Notes: generated by a model not told the origin, from the sequence alone. 64,000 nucleotides of DNA from Mesorhizobium sp. B2-8-5 (GCF_006440675.2 NZ_CP083951.1:620001-684000); one strand, 5' to 3'. Positions 35,389 through 46,011 are shown, counted from the stretch's first letter. Numbers and translations are program-made.

Positions 35389-36900
35389 ATGACAGGGATG
35401 GCGCTGGAGCGTTTTCTCGCCGACGAGGCGGCAACAGCAAGGCTTGGCGAGGATCTCGCCATGGCATTGCGCGCCGGCGACGCGATCGCGCTGAAAGGCG
35501 ATCTCGGCGCCGGCAAGTCGACGCTGGCGCGCGCGCTGATCCGGGCGCTCGCCGACGATAGCGGCCTCGAAGTGCCCAGCCCTACCTTCACGCTGGTGCA
35601 GAGCTACGAGACGCGCGTTCCGGTGCATCATTTCGACCTCTACCGCCTCTCTTCACCGGACGAGCTCGACGAGCTCGGGCTCGACGACGCGCTGACGCAG
35701 GGCGCGGCGCTGATCGAATGGCCGGAACGGGCCGGAGACCGGTTGCCGGCAGGCGCGCTGTGGGTCGATCTTGCCGAACATGGCGAGGGCCGCGTGGCAA
35801 GGCTGTCCGGAAACGGGCCGGTCTATGATCGCGTGGCGCGATCGCTGGCGATGCGCGATTTCCTGGCCTCGGCCGGATGGGGCGAAGCCAGCCGCCGCCA
35901 TTTCGTCGGCGACGCCTCCGCCCGCTCCTATGAGATCGTCTCGCTGCCCGGCAAGGCGCCGCGCGTGCTGATGAACTCGCCGCGCCTCGTGCTCGGGCCG
36001 CCCGTGCGCGACGGCAAGCCCTATGCGGTGATCGCCCATACGGCGCAATCCGTCACCGCCTTCGTCGCCATCGACCGGGCGTTGCTTGCGGCCGGCGTCA
36101 GCGTGCCGGCGATCCATGCCCAGGATCTCGACCAGGGTTTTCTGCTCATCGAGCATCTCGGCTCGGAAGGCTTTTTGAGCAAGGACGGCCAGCCTGTCGC
36201 CCAACGCTACGAGGCGGCGGCCGAGTTGCTGGCCATGATGCATGGCGAGACCTGGCCCACACGCATGGAAGCGGCGCCGCGCGCATTCCACGACGTGCCG
36301 CCTTTCGACCGGGAAGCCATGCTGATCGAAGCCGACCTTTTGGTCGCCTGGTATGTGCCATGGATCACCGGCGAACCGGCAAACGACGAGTTGCGGGCAG
36401 GCTACCACAAGGTATGGAACGCGGTTCTCGACCGCCTGGCAGGCAGCGAATACACGCTGATGCTGCGCGATTTCCATTCGCCCAACATCATCTGGCGGGC
36501 CGAGCGTTCCGGCCTCGACCGGCTCGGCATCGTCGATGTGCAGGACGCGCTGATCGGGCCGGCGGCCTATGACGTCGCCTCCTTGGCCATGGATGCGCGC
36601 GTCACCGTCCCGCCCGAGATCGAGCGGCGGACGGTCGCGGCCTATGTCGCGGCGCGACGCGCCGCCGGCGCTTTCGACGAGGCCGGCTTCGCCGAGACCT
36701 ATGCGATCATGGCCGCGCAGCGCAATTCGAAGATCCTCGGCATCTTCGTGCGGCTCGAAAAGCGCGACGGCAAGCCTTACTATCTGAAGCACCTGCCGCG
36801 CATCCGCGACTATCTGAGGCGGGCGCTGGCGCATCCGGCGCTGGCCGGCCTGAAGGATTTCTACATGGCCCACGGCCTGCTCGAGGAACGGGTCCCATGA
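35389..36900 (+). CDS. TsaE-AmgK fusion (tRNA t6A ATPase plus amino-sugar kinase)
   Basis: This 503-aa protein has two domains. Residues 1-150 are TsaE, the ATPase for tRNA t6A37 synthesis, with P-loop GDLGAGKST (37-45), PSPTFTLVQSY, HHFDLYRL and EWPER. Residues 165-503 form an aminoglycoside-phosphotransferase-type kinase (LMLRDFHSPNIIW, IVDVQDALIGPAAYDVASL). This part resembles AmgK, the N-acetylmuramate/N-acetylglucosamine anomeric kinase of cell-wall recycling. The next gene encodes MurU, which acts directly after AmgK and overlaps this stop by 4 bp. A GTG or ATG slightly downstream (35398) is also possible. Confidence 0.92.
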   Translation: MTGMALERFLADEAATARLGEDLAMALRAGDAIALKGDLGAGKSTLARALIRALADDSGLEVPSPTFTLVQSYETRVPVHHFDLYRLSSPDELDELGLDDALTQGAALIEWPERAGDRLPAGALWVDLAEHGEGRVARLSGNGPVYDRVARSLAMRDFLASAGWGEASRRHFVGDASARSYEIVSLPGKAPRVLMNSPRLVLGPPVRDGKPYAVIAHTAQSVTAFVAIDRALLAAGVSVPAIHAQDLDQGFLLIEHLGSEGFLSKDGQPVAQRYEAAAELLAMMHGETWPTRMEAAPRAFHDVPPFDREAMLIEADLLVAWYVPWITGEPANDELRAGYHKVWNAVLDRLAGSEYTLMLRDFHSPNIIWRAERSGLDRLGIVDVQDALIGPAAYDVASLAMDARVTVPPEIERRTVAAYVAARRAAGAFDEAGFAETYAIMAAQRNSKILGIFVRLEKRDGKPYYLKHLPRIRDYLRRALAHPALAGLKDFYMAHGLLEERVP

Positions 36901-37658
36901 AGCCGACGACGGCGATGGTGCTGGCGGCCGGGCTCGGCAAGCGCATGCGGCCGATTACCGATTCGATGCCGAAGCCGCTGGTGAAGATCGCTGGCAAGAC
37001 CTTGCTCGACTGGGGGCTGGATAGCCTGGAAGCCGCCGGCGTCGCCAAGGCCGTCGTTAACGTGCACTATCTGCCCGAGCAGATCGTCGCCCATGTCGCC
37101 CATAGGCGCGCACCGAAGATCGTTATCTCCGACGAGCGCGAGGCGCTGCTGGAATCGGCTGGCGGCATCGTCAAGGCGCTGCCGCTTTTGGGCAGCGAGC
37201 CCTTCTACATCATCAACGCCGATACGTTCTGGATCGACAGCGGCCAACCCAGCCTCGAGCGCCTTGCCCTTGCATGGGACGCCGCGAGAATGGATATTCT
37301 GCTGATGCTTACCGATCTCGACTCAGCGACCGGGCACTGCGTCGGCACCGATTTCCTGATTGTGCATGACGGCGCGCTGCAGCGCTCGAAGGGTGATCCG
37401 ACGGGGTTGATCTATGCCGGTGCCGCGATCATCCATCCGCGCATCTTCAAGGACGCTCGCACCGGCTCGCATTCGCTCAACATCTATTTCGACAAGGCGA
37501 TCGCCGCCGGCCGCCTGTTCGGCATGAAGATGAACGGAAGCTGGATCACCGTCGGCACCCCGGACGCCATTCCAGCGGCCGAGGCGGCCGTGGCCGGCGC
37601 GCTCGCATCCGCATCGGCCCGAAAATCGGCTCCGATTTTCGGAAAGCACGATGCGTAG
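36897..37658 (+). CDS. murU: MurU-like N-acetylmuramate 1-phosphate uridylyltransferase
   Basis: This 253-aa nucleotidyltransferase begins TTAMVLAAGLGKRMRPIT with the PKPLVKIAGK motif and NADTFW for metal and sugar-phosphate binding. Directly after the AmgK-like kinase, it should turn MurNAc-1-phosphate into UDP-MurNAc. This bypasses de novo synthesis and fosfomycin-sensitive MurA. The last residues (about RKSAPIFGKHDA) are encoded by an intergenic repeat (37619-37642), so the C-terminal end has been remodelled by the element. Confidence 0.9.
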   Translation: MKPTTAMVLAAGLGKRMRPITDSMPKPLVKIAGKTLLDWGLDSLEAAGVAKAVVNVHYLPEQIVAHVAHRRAPKIVISDEREALLESAGGIVKALPLLGSEPFYIINADTFWIDSGQPSLERLALAWDAARMDILLMLTDLDSATGHCVGTDFLIVHDGALQRSKGDPTGLIYAGAAIIHPRIFKDARTGSHSLNIYFDKAIAAGRLFGMKMNGSWITVGTPDAIPAAEAAVAGALASASARKSAPIFGKHDA

Positions 37659-37710
37659 AGTCAAAGGGTTAGATCGTCCTTTGTGCGCCCAAACGGGCGC
37701 ACGGCGATCT
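37619..37710. repeat. Repeat overlapping the murU 3' end, two stem-loops
   Basis: The first stem is CCGAAAATCGG-CT-CCGATTTTCGG (37619-37642), inside the murU reading frame. The second is GTGCGCCC-AAAC-GGGCGCAC (37683-37702), enclosed by an outer AGATCG / CGATCT pair (37671-37676 and 37705-37710). It ends 8 bp before the addB start, so it occupies the addB leader. Confidence 0.8.
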
Positions 37711-37718
37711 AATGCGGT

Positions 37719-40700
37719 ATGAGCGGCGCGCGCCGCGTCCTTTCCATTCCGTCCGGAGCGCCGTTCCTGCCGACGCTGGCTGGAGCGTTGCTCGATGGAC
37801 GCCTGATCCCCGGCTTCCGCTTCGACGGCGATCCGCTGGCGCTTGCCGACGCCACCATCTATGTGCCGACGCGCCGTGCGGCGCGTGCGCTGCGCGGCGC
37901 CTTCGTCGACATGCTCGGCAGACGCTCGGCCATCCTGCCGACGGTGCGGCCGCTCGGCGAATTCGACGAGGACGAGGCCGCCTTCGACGCCGAGGCGGCG
38001 CCGGCCATCGAACTCGCGCCGCCGATCGCCGCGCAGGAGCGGCTGTTGTTGCTGGCGCCGCTGGTGCGGGCCTGGAAGGAAAGCCTCCCGGCGCATGTCA
38101 GAGCCCGGTTCAACGAGGAATTCGTCGTGCCGGCCTCGGCCGCCGACGCCATCTGGCTGGCGCGCGACCTTGCCCGGCTGATGGACGAGATCGAGACCGA
38201 AGGCACGGATTGGGCGAAGCTCGCGACGCTGGTGACCGGCAACCTCGCCGGCTGGTGGCAGGTGACGCTCGATTTCCTCGGCATCGTCACCGACAACTGG
38301 CCGGAATTGCTGAAGGAGCGCGACCGTTCCAATCCTGCCGCGCATCGCAGCGCGCTGATCCGGCTGGAGGCGGCGCGGCTGAAGCGCAATCCGCCGGCCG
38401 GGCCCGTCATCGCCGCCGGTTCGACCGGCTCCATTCCCGCCACCGCGGAACTGCTTGGCGTCATCGCCGGCCTGCCCAACGGCGCCGTCGTGCTGCCCGG
38501 GCTCGACCGCGAGCTGGACGACGCATCCTTCGCGGCGATCACGGCGCCTGGCGCGCGTCCGGCGACGCTCGGCCACCCGCAATACGGCCTCGCCAAGCTG
38601 ATCGGAAGCATCGGCATTGCGCGCCGCGACGTCGAGGATATCGTCGCCGCGCCACCGCCGCTTGCGTTGCGCGCCGCCCTTGTCGGCGAGGCGCTGCGGC
38701 CGGCCGAAACCACCGAATACTGGACCGAGACGCGGCCGCGCTTCACGGCGCACGATGTCGAACCGGCGCTTGCCGGCGTGACGCTGGTGGAAGCGGCGAA
38801 CGAACGCGACGAGGCGGCGGCAATCGCCATCGCGTTGAAGCGCGCGGTGGAGATCCCAGGCAAGCGCGCGGCGCTCGTCACCGGCGACCGGGCGCTGGCG
38901 CGACGGGTTTCGGCCGAGCTTTTGCGTTTCGGCGTCGTCGCCGACGATTCCGGCGGCGCGCCGCTCGTCAACACGCCGGCCGCCAGCCTGCTCAGGCTCG
39001 CGCTGAGCGCCGCCTTCCGGCCCGGCGATCCGGTAAGCCTCCTGTCATTGCTCAAGCATCCGCTGCTTGGACTCGGTCTCGAACGCCGGAGCGTGCGCAA
39101 GGCGGCCGAGCTCGTCGAACTGGTGGCGCTGCGCGGCGGCACGGGGCGCCCCGATGTCGCCTCGCTTGGCGCGCTTTTCGAGACACGACTCGCGGAGCTG
39201 AGCGGCGACGCCAGGCAGCCTTTCTGGTTTTCGCGCCTGACCGTGCGCGGCATCGAGCAGGCGCACGGCATGCTTAGCCGCCTTACCAAGGCGCTCTCGC
39301 CGCTCAACGCGATGCGCGACGAGAAGGACGCCGACATCGCGACGCTGACGCGCGCGAGCGTTGTCGCGCTGGAGGATTTGGGCCGCGCGGCTGATGGCGG
39401 TCTGGCGGAACTCTATGCCGGCGACGCCGGCGAAAAACTCGCCGAGCTGTTGCGCGGGCTGGTGGCGGCGTCCTCGCCCTTCACCTTCGCCGCTTCGGAA
39501 TGGCCCGACGTGATGGAAGCGCTGATCGCGCCGGAGACGGTGAAGCCGGCGCAAGGCACCGACCGCAACATCGCCATCTGGGGCGCGCTGGAAGCCCGAT
39601 TGCAGAACGTCGACACGCTGGTCATCGGCGGGCTCAATGAAGGTGTCTGGCCGCGCAAACCCGAGAGCGACCGCTTCATGTCGCGGCTGATGAAGACCGG
39701 CATCGACCTCGAACCGCCGGAACGGCGCATTGGCCTTGCCGCGCATGATTTCCAGATGGCGATGGGCGCGAGCGAAGTGGTGCTGACGCGTTCGGCACGT
39801 TCGGGCGACGCGCCGGCGGTGCCGTCGCGCTGGCTGCAGCGCATCCTGACCTTCATCGGCAAGGAGCCGGCGGCAGCACTTCGCGGGCGCGGCGACGCGC
39901 TGCTTGCCTGGGCGCGCGCGCTCGATGCCGGCGAGAAGAAGGATTTTGCCGCCCGCCCGCAGCCGAAGCCGCCGCTCAGCATGCGCCCGCAGCATTTCTC
40001 GGTCACCGAGATCGAGACGCTGCGCCGCGACCCCTACGCGGTCTACGCACGGCGCATCCTTGGCCTGATGCCGCTGGAGCCGCTTATCCGCGATCCGGGC
40101 GCCGCCGAACGCGGCACATTGTTCCACGAAATCCTGCATTTGTTTTCGCGCCGCGTCGAAGACCCCCGGGCACCAAACGCGCTGCAAAGCCTCATCGAAG
40201 CGGGTCGTGTCTGCTTTGCCGAGGCAAAGCTTCCGGCGGATATCGAGGCGATCTGGTGGCCGCGCTTCGAAAAGCTCGCCGAAAACATCATCGAATGGGA
40301 GCATGGCCGCGCCGATGCGGTGGCGAGGCGCTATGCCGAGGAACGCGCGGAGAAGACAGTGGTCGGCCGCACCGGCGTGACGCTTTCCGGCTATGCCGAC
40401 CGCGTCGACCTGCTTGCCGGCGGCATGGCCGACATCCTCGACTACAAGACCGGCTCCTCACCCTCGAAAGCGCAGGCGCACACGCTGCTGTCGCCGCAGC
40501 TTGCGTTGGAGGGCGCGCTGCTGAGACGCGGCGCCTTCAAGGAACTCGGCATTCGCGAGCCCTCGCAACTCGCCTTCGTGCGGCTGAAACCGAATGGCGA
40601 GGTGTTCGAGGAATCGATCCTCGAATACAACCGCAAGCCCCGTACCGCCAACGACCTTTCCGAGGAAGCCTGGGCGCGGCTGGAGCGGCTGCTTTTCCAT

Positions 40701-40838
40701 TATGCCGATCCGACCGCCGGCTATCTGTCGCGCGCCCTGCCATTCCGCGAGGGCGAAGCCGACGGCGACTACGACCATCTGGCGCGTGTGCTCGAATGGT
40801 CGGCCGGCGGCGCCAGCGAAGACGAGGCGGACGGATGA
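37719..40838 (+). CDS. addB: Double-strand break repair protein AddB (alpha type)
   Basis: This 1039-aa subunit of the AddAB helicase-nuclease has a C-terminal PDDEXK nuclease core visible in GYADRVDLLAGGMADILDYKTGS, preceded by AAERGTLFHEILHLF. The N-terminus lacks a Walker A motif, so AddA is the motor. The protein has a single cysteine and therefore cannot form the AddB iron-sulfur staple known from Bacillus. AddAB resects double-strand ends for RecA loading. It overlaps addA by 4 bp (ATGA). Confidence 0.95.
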   Translation: MSGARRVLSIPSGAPFLPTLAGALLDGRLIPGFRFDGDPLALADATIYVPTRRAARALRGAFVDMLGRRSAILPTVRPLGEFDEDEAAFDAEAAPAIELAPPIAAQERLLLLAPLVRAWKESLPAHVRARFNEEFVVPASAADAIWLARDLARLMDEIETEGTDWAKLATLVTGNLAGWWQVTLDFLGIVTDNWPELLKERDRSNPAAHRSALIRLEAARLKRNPPAGPVIAAGSTGSIPATAELLGVIAGLPNGAVVLPGLDRELDDASFAAITAPGARPATLGHPQYGLAKLIGSIGIARRDVEDIVAAPPPLALRAALVGEALRPAETTEYWTETRPRFTAHDVEPALAGVTLVEAANERDEAAAIAIALKRAVEIPGKRAALVTGDRALARRVSAELLRFGVVADDSGGAPLVNTPAASLLRLALSAAFRPGDPVSLLSLLKHPLLGLGLERRSVRKAAELVELVALRGGTGRPDVASLGALFETRLAELSGDARQPFWFSRLTVRGIEQAHGMLSRLTKALSPLNAMRDEKDADIATLTRASVVALEDLGRAADGGLAELYAGDAGEKLAELLRGLVAASSPFTFAASEWPDVMEALIAPETVKPAQGTDRNIAIWGALEARLQNVDTLVIGGLNEGVWPRKPESDRFMSRLMKTGIDLEPPERRIGLAAHDFQMAMGASEVVLTRSARSGDAPAVPSRWLQRILTFIGKEPAAALRGRGDALLAWARALDAGEKKDFAARPQPKPPLSMRPQHFSVTEIETLRRDPYAVYARRILGLMPLEPLIRDPGAAERGTLFHEILHLFSRRVEDPRAPNALQSLIEAGRVCFAEAKLPADIEAIWWPRFEKLAENIIEWEHGRADAVARRYAEERAEKTVVGRTGVTLSGYADRVDLLAGGMADILDYKTGSSPSKAQAHTLLSPQLALEGALLRRGAFKELGIREPSQLAFVRLKPNGEVFEESILEYNRKPRTANDLSEEAWARLERLLFHYADPTAGYLSRALPFREGEADGDYDHLARVLEWSAGGASEDEADG

Positions 40839-43800
40839 AATATCCGATCCCCTCCGATACCGCGGCCATCCAGGCGCGCGCCTCAGATCCGGCCTATTCC
40901 GCCTGGGTGTCGGCAAATGCCGGCTCGGGCAAGACGCATGTGCTGGCGCAGCGCGTCATCCGGCTCCTGCTCAACGGCACCGACCCATCGAAGATCCTGT
41001 GCCTCACCTATACGCGGGCCGCCGCCGCCAACATGTCGAACCGTGTGTTCTCGACCCTGTCAGAATGGACGGCGCTGCCCGATGCGGAACTTGGCGTGCG
41101 GATCGCGGCGCTGGACGGCCGCGGCGCCGACCGCGACACGATGCGGCGCGCGCGGCGATTGTTCGCCGAGGCGCTCGAGACGCCGGGCGGGCTGAAGATC
41201 CAGACCATCCACGCCTTCTGCGAATCGGTGCTGCACCGGTTCCCGCTCGAAGCCAATATCCCGGCGCATTTCGAGATGCTCGATCCGCAGATGGAGGCCT
41301 CACTGTTTGGCGACGCTCGTCGAGACATGATTTCGGGGGCGGGCGCCGGCGTCGAAGGCCTGGCGGAGGCCTTCGCCACCGTGCTGGAACGCGGCGGCGA
41401 GTTCGGGCTCGACACGCTGCTTGGCGAAATCGTCGGCAAGCGCGACGAATTGCGCGATTTCATCGCCAAGCTCGGCAGGGATCGGGATTTCCGGCCGTTG
41501 TTCGCCGAATTCGGTTTCAGGCCCGGACAGACGGCCGAGGGCATCGCCGCTTCGCTGTGGCCGCTGCCTGGCTTCGCCCCCGGCCAATTCGCCGAATTCG
41601 CGCAGGCCGCCGAAACCGCCGACGCGCGGCAGGTGCTGAACAATGTCATCCCCTATGCACGGGGCGCCTTCGCCGAAACCGACCCGATCCGCCGGCTGCG
41701 GCTGCTGGCAAAGGCCTTCCTGAAGGCCGACGGCGACCCCTATGAGCCGCCCAAGATCTTCAAGAAGGCGCTGGTCGACCGGCTGCCGGACTTGGCCGAT
41801 CGCTATCTGGCCGCGGCCAAGGCGATCCTCGAGGTAACCGACCGGCTGGCGCTGTTCCGCATGCTGGAAGGGACAGCGGCGGCGCTCACCGTCGCCGGCT
41901 GGCTGATCGCGCGCTACGAGCAGTTGAAGCGCGGGCGGGGTTTTCTCGACTTCAACGATCTGATCACACGCACGGTCGGTCTCTTGTCGCGGCCGGATGC
42001 CGGACCGTGGGTGCAGTTCAAGCTCGACCAGGGCATCGACCACATCCTGCTCGACGAGGCGCAGGACACCAGCCCCGACCAGTGGGAAGTGGTGAAGAAA
42101 CTGACGGAAGACTTCTTTGCCGGGCTTGGCCAGCGCGAAACGGTGCGCCGAACTGTCTTTGCCGTCGGCGACGAGAAGCAGTCGATCTACTCCTTCCAGG
42201 GAGCAGCACCCGATTCCTTCGCCGAAAGCCGGCTGTTGTTCGCCGGCCGCGTGCGCGGCGCCGAAGCCGCCTTCGCCAATCTCAAGCTCACCTGGTCGTT
42301 CCGTTCGAGCGACGACGTGCTGGCCGCCGTCGACCGGGTCTTCGCCGAGCCGGGTGTCTGGCGCGGCATCAGCCACGATCCCGATCCGCTGAGCCACAAG
42401 GCGATCCGCAATGATGCGCCGGGCTATGTCGAGGTGTGGCCTTCGATCGGCGCCGAAATGGTCGAGGAGCCCGACGATTGGATCTTGCCGGTCAACCATG
42501 CCAGCGCGCCGGCCGTGCGCGTGGCCGAGCATGTGGCCGCGACGATCCAGACCTGGCTGCGCAGCGGCGAGGTGATCGAAGGCAAGGGCAAGAAACTGAC
42601 CGCCGGCGACATCCTCGTCCTGGTGCGCAAGCGCGACCGCTTCGTCCATGCGCTGTCGCGCAGCCTGAAGAACCGGCAAATCCCGGTTGCCGGCGCCGAC
42701 AGGCTGAGCCTGCCCGGCCATATAGCCATCCAGGACCTGATCGCGCTTGGACATTTCCTGATCCAGCCGGAAGACGATCTTTCGTTGGCCGCGGTGCTGC
42801 GCAGTCCGATCTTCGAGGTCTCCGAGGAGACGTTGCTGGCGTTCGCTGGCTCGAGGCCGAAAGGCCAGTCGCTGATCGCTTCGCTGCGGCACCAAGCGGC
42901 GGAAGATGTCGCGCTCACCGCTGTCGTTAGCCGGCTCGACGCCTGGGCGAGCGAAGTGGCGTTCAAGCCGGTGTTCGAATTCTATGCCGCGGTGCTGGCG
43001 CGTGACGGCCTGCGCCGCAAGATGACGGCGCGGCTGGGGCCCGAAGCCGGCGATATCCTGGACGAATTCCTGAGTTTCTGCCTGGCCGAGGAACGCACTG
43101 GCCTGCCGGGGCTGGAGTCCTTCCTGTCGACGCTGGAAAATGCCGGTCCCGAGATCAAGCGCGAGATGGACCAGACGCGCGACGAGGTCCGCGTCATGAC
43201 CGTGCACGCCGCCAAGGGCCTGGAGGCGCCGGTGGTTTTCCTGGTCGACGGCGGCTCGGCGCCGTTCAGCGACCAGCATCTGCCGCGGCTGATGCCGTTC
43301 GAGGGCTCGGGCGCGCACTGGAAGGGCAAGGGCTATCTGTGGCGCTCGGCCAGCGATGTCGCCAATGGCGTCTCAAAGGCGGCTTCGATCCGGGCGCGCG
43401 AACTGGCGGACGACGAATACCGACGGCTGCTCTATGTCGGCATGACGCGCGCCGAGGACCGGCTGATCGTCTGCGGCTATCACGGCAAGCGTCAGCCCAG
43501 CCCCGGCACGTGGCATTCGATCGTCAGCCGCGCGTTGCTTGGTGCGCCGGAAAGCGAGGAGCGCCGGCATCCGGCAACGAACGATGTGGCCGTGCACCGC
43601 TTCCACATGACCAAATTGCCGCCGGTGGCGCTGACCGGCGTCGACAAGGCGGGGTTGTTCGAGCATACCGCGCCATTGCCGGACGGCCTGTTCCGGCCGC
43701 TGCCGCCCTATGAGGAGCTGCCGCGGCCGCTTTCGCCTTCCGGCGCCTCGGCGCTGATCGACGAGGCGAAAGACACCGCGCCCGACACACGCTCGCCGGT

Positions 43801-44347
43801 ACTCGATGCCGCCGCCGAGCCCGGCTTTGCGGTGATGCGCGGCCTGGCCGTGCACAAATTGCTGCAGATGCTGCCCGGGATCGCTGAAGATGAAAGGCGC
43901 GGCGCGGCGGAGCGCTATCTGGCACGCGCCGGTGTCGATTGGCCGGAAAGCGAGCGCGACCGGACGCTGGAAGCGGTGCTGTCGATCCTGTCCGACAATC
44001 ATTTCGCGGCGTTGTTCTCGCAATCCTCGCGCGCGGAAGTCGCGGTGATGGGCAGCCTGGAGGTGAAAGGCAAGCTGCGCTCGATCTCCGGCAAGATCGA
44101 CCGGCTGGCCGTCACGCCGGAAAAGGTTTCAATCGTCGACTACAAGACCAATCGCCCGGCGCCCACGAGTCTGGCCGAAGTGCCGCCCGCCTATGTGCTG
44201 CAGCTTGCGCTTTACCGGGCGCTGCTCCAGCCGCTCTATCCGGGCCGCGAAGTAACGGCCGCGCTGCTGTTCACCGAGGCGCCGGGGCTGATCGAGCTGC
44301 CGGCGGCGGCCATGGACGACGCCCTTGCCCGACTCACGGCAGCGTGA
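40835..44347 (+). CDS. addA: Double-strand break repair helicase AddA
   Basis: This 1170-aa UvrD/Rep-type helicase-nuclease has P-loop [16 protein letters not shown] (about 27-42), [39 protein letters not shown] and [15 protein letters not shown]-terminal nuclease domain includes IVDYKTNRP. The start at 40835 overlaps the addB stop and gives the conserved beginning. It works with AddB in homologous recombination at double-strand breaks. About 75 bp separate it from trxA. Confidence 0.97.
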   Translation: MKYPIPSDTAAIQARASDPAYSAWVSANAGSGKTHVLAQRVIRLLLNGTDPSKILCLTYTRAAAANMSNRVFSTLSEWTALPDAELGVRIAALDGRGADRDTMRRARRLFAEALETPGGLKIQTIHAFCESVLHRFPLEANIPAHFEMLDPQMEASLFGDARRDMISGAGAGVEGLAEAFATVLERGGEFGLDTLLGEIVGKRDELRDFIAKLGRDRDFRPLFAEFGFRPGQTAEGIAASLWPLPGFAPGQFAEFAQAAETADARQVLNNVIPYARGAFAETDPIRRLRLLAKAFLKADGDPYEPPKIFKKALVDRLPDLADRYLAAAKAILEVTDRLALFRMLEGTAAALTVAGWLIARYEQLKRGRGFLDFNDLITRTVGLLSRPDAGPWVQFKLDQGIDHILLDEAQDTSPDQWEVVKKLTEDFFAGLGQRETVRRTVFAVGDEKQSIYSFQGAAPDSFAESRLLFAGRVRGAEAAFANLKLTWSFRSSDDVLAAVDRVFAEPGVWRGISHDPDPLSHKAIRNDAPGYVEVWPSIGAEMVEEPDDWILPVNHASAPAVRVAEHVAATIQTWLRSGEVIEGKGKKLTAGDILVLVRKRDRFVHALSRSLKNRQIPVAGADRLSLPGHIAIQDLIALGHFLIQPEDDLSLAAVLRSPIFEVSEETLLAFAGSRPKGQSLIASLRHQAAEDVALTAVVSRLDAWASEVAFKPVFEFYAAVLARDGLRRKMTARLGPEAGDILDEFLSFCLAEERTGLPGLESFLSTLENAGPEIKREMDQTRDEVRVMTVHAAKGLEAPVVFLVDGGSAPFSDQHLPRLMPFEGSGAHWKGKGYLWRSASDVANGVSKAASIRARELADDEYRRLLYVGMTRAEDRLIVCGYHGKRQPSPGTWHSIVSRALLGAPESEERRHPATNDVAVHRFHMTKLPPVALTGVDKAGLFEHTAPLPDGLFRPLPPYEELPRPLSPSGASALIDEAKDTAPDTRSPVLDAAAEPGFAVMRGLAVHKLLQMLPGIAEDERRGAAERYLARAGVDWPESERDRTLEAVLSILSDNHFAALFSQSSRAEVAVMGSLEVKGKLRSISGKIDRLAVTPEKVSIVDYKTNRPAPTSLAEVPPAYVLQLALYRALLQPLYPGREVTAALLFTEAPGLIELPAAAMDDALARLTAA

Positions 44348-44421
44348 CACAAGAACTGCTTGAACATCGCCGCCACAACCACCACATTTGGTGCAACCCG
44401 AGTTTTCGAAAGGATTTCAGC

Positions 44422-44745
44422 ATGGCCACCGTCAAGGTCGACAAGGGCAATTTCCAGGCCGATGTGCTCAACGCCAAGGAGCCGGTCGTGGTGGATTTCT
44501 GGGCGGAATGGTGTGGCCCCTGCAAGATGATCGCCCCGGCGCTGGAAGACATCGCCAACGAGCTCGGCGCGAAGATCAAGGTCGCCAAGCTCAACATCGA
44601 TGAGAATCCCGAGCTAGCCGCGCAGTACGGCGTGCGCTCGATCCCGACGCTGATGATCTTCAAGGGTGGCGAAGTGGCCGACATGAAGGTGGGCGCCGCG
44701 CCGAAGACCGCGCTGTCGCACTGGATCAACGGCAGCCTCGCCTGA
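44422..44745 (+). CDS. trxA: Thioredoxin 1
   Basis: This 107-aa thioredoxin has the active site WCGPCK (about residues 30-35), FWAEWC, the cis-proline segment [12 protein letters not shown] and the full family length. It is the main cytoplasmic disulfide reductant. AAGGA lies just upstream of the start at 44422. A good intrinsic terminator follows, so it ends the murU/addB/addA-side transcript. Confidence 0.98.
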   Translation: MATVKVDKGNFQADVLNAKEPVVVDFWAEWCGPCKMIAPALEDIANELGAKIKVAKLNIDENPELAAQYGVRSIPTLMIFKGGEVADMKVGAAPKTALSHWINGSLA

Positions 44746-44769
44746 GCCAATCCGAAAAGTTCAAGAACG

Positions 44770-44796
44770 AGCCCGGCCAATCGCGCCGGGCTTTTC
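44770..44796 (+). terminator. Rho-independent terminator after trxA
   Basis: The stem AGCCCGG / CCGGGCT with a 9-base loop is followed by TTTCTTT, 24 bp after the trxA stop. Confidence 0.85.
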
Positions 44797-44876
44797 TTTG
44801 GCGTCATCGCTCGACGCGCTCTGGCCCTCGCACGCAGGCACGTCATACTCTCTGCTTCAGAAAAAAGGAGAGCGCC

Positions 44877-45158
44877 ATGACCGGAACAGCCAAGGCCACA
44901 GTGCACGTCGACAACGAGCGCGTCATCGTCACCGAATACCGCTTCGCGCCGGGCGCCAACACCGGCTGGCACCGCCATGGCCACGACTATGTCGTCGTGC
45001 CGCTGATGGACGGCAAGGTGAAGCTGGTGACCAAGGACGGCGAGTCCTTTGCCGAGATGAAGCAAGGCGCGCCCTATTTCCGGCGGGAAGGCGTCGAGCA
45101 CGACGTCATCAACGCCAATGACGGCGAGTATGCTTTCATCGAGATCGAGCTGAAGTAG
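44877..45158 (+). CDS. Small cupin-domain protein
   Basis: This 93-aa single cupin begins MTGTAKATVHVDNERVIVTEYRF. The metal-site motif GWHRHGHDYVVVPL and the second motif with VEHDV are present. The substrate is not evident; it may be a small-molecule binder or isomerase. AAAGGAGAG lies directly before the start at 44877. It is monocistronic, or co-transcribed with the transporter encoded 42 bp downstream. Confidence 0.85.
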   Translation: MTGTAKATVHVDNERVIVTEYRFAPGANTGWHRHGHDYVVVPLMDGKVKLVTKDGESFAEMKQGAPYFRREGVEHDVINANDGEYAFIEIELK

Positions 45159-45200
45159 GCCGGCCGTGGTTGCCGGCTTGCACGGTTCCATTTCGGCCCC

Positions 45201-45977
45201 GTGCGGGATGTCGTGACTGTAGCATCTCTCCTCGCCTTTGCCGGTTTTGCGGCGGTGGCCGCATATGTCCAGACCCTGACAGGCTTCGCCTTCGGCCTGG
45301 TGATGATGGGCGCGATTACGCTTGTCGGCTTGCTGCCGCTGCCCGACGCAGCCGCAATGGTCGGCATGCTGACCCTGGTCAACGCCACGCAGATGCTGAT
45401 CCAGGGCGGCTGGCGCGAGATTGCCCGCCGGGAGCTGCGGCTTATCCTGGTAGCAAGCCTGCCTTCGCTGCTCTTGGGGTATGCCCTGTTGGAATGGCTG
45501 GCGGACACGCGGGCCGACCTGCTGAAAATCGGACTCGGCCTGGTCATCATGGTGTCCAGCCTGCAACTGGCCATCAGGCCCGCCGGCTTGGCAAAACGGT
45601 CGTCGGATGCGAGTTTCGTCGGCTTCGGTGTCGTTTCGGGCCTGATGAGTGGGCTGTTTGCGACCGGCGGCCCACCGCTCGTTTATCATCTCTTTCGCCA
45701 GCCAATGGCGCACGTACGTGTCCGTGAAACGCTCGTCACCGCCTTCGGTGCCGCGCAGGTGGTCCGGCTCATCCTGGTGATGGCAAGCGGCAACCTCCCG
45801 ACTATGTCGCCTGTCGCGCTCGTCCTCGCCATACCGGCCGTAATGCTGATGACCTATGCCGCGCGCCGCTGGCCACCGTCATTGTCGCAAGGGACGATGC
45901 GAAAGATCGTCTTTGTTCTGCTTTTCCTGTCAGGGCTCTCGCTGGCGCTGCCCGCCGCGATGCATCTTGCCGTCTAA
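45201..45977 (+). CDS. TauE/SafE family transporter
   Basis: This 258-aa membrane protein has about eight hydrophobic helices. It carries the family's repeated pattern: AYVQTLTGFAFGLVMMGA near the start and FGVVSGLMSGLFATGGPPLV in the second half. Family members export or import sulfite, sulfoacetate or other small organic anions; the ligand here is unknown. It converges with the VOC protein gene at 46012. Confidence 0.88.
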   Translation: MRDVVTVASLLAFAGFAAVAAYVQTLTGFAFGLVMMGAITLVGLLPLPDAAAMVGMLTLVNATQMLIQGGWREIARRELRLILVASLPSLLLGYALLEWLADTRADLLKIGLGLVIMVSSLQLAIRPAGLAKRSSDASFVGFGVVSGLMSGLFATGGPPLVYHLFRQPMAHVRVRETLVTAFGAAQVVRLILVMASGNLPTMSPVALVLAIPAVMLMTYAARRWPPSLSQGTMRKIVFVLLFLSGLSLALPAAMHLAV

Positions 45978-46011
45978 GTTCAATTGCTCACGCCGGCGAT
46001 GCATAGCTCCA

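Noticed and set aside
37883..39277. A second plus-strand frame overlapping addB
   Set aside because: It is a shifted reading of addB, rich in Arg and Ala, without motifs. The addB frame has the expected length and nuclease core.
41300..43318. Long open frame (about 670 codons) on the strand opposite addA
   Set aside because: High GC leaves antisense frames open. addA has all helicase motifs, and the antisense product shows only low-complexity Arg/Gly/Asp-rich sequence.
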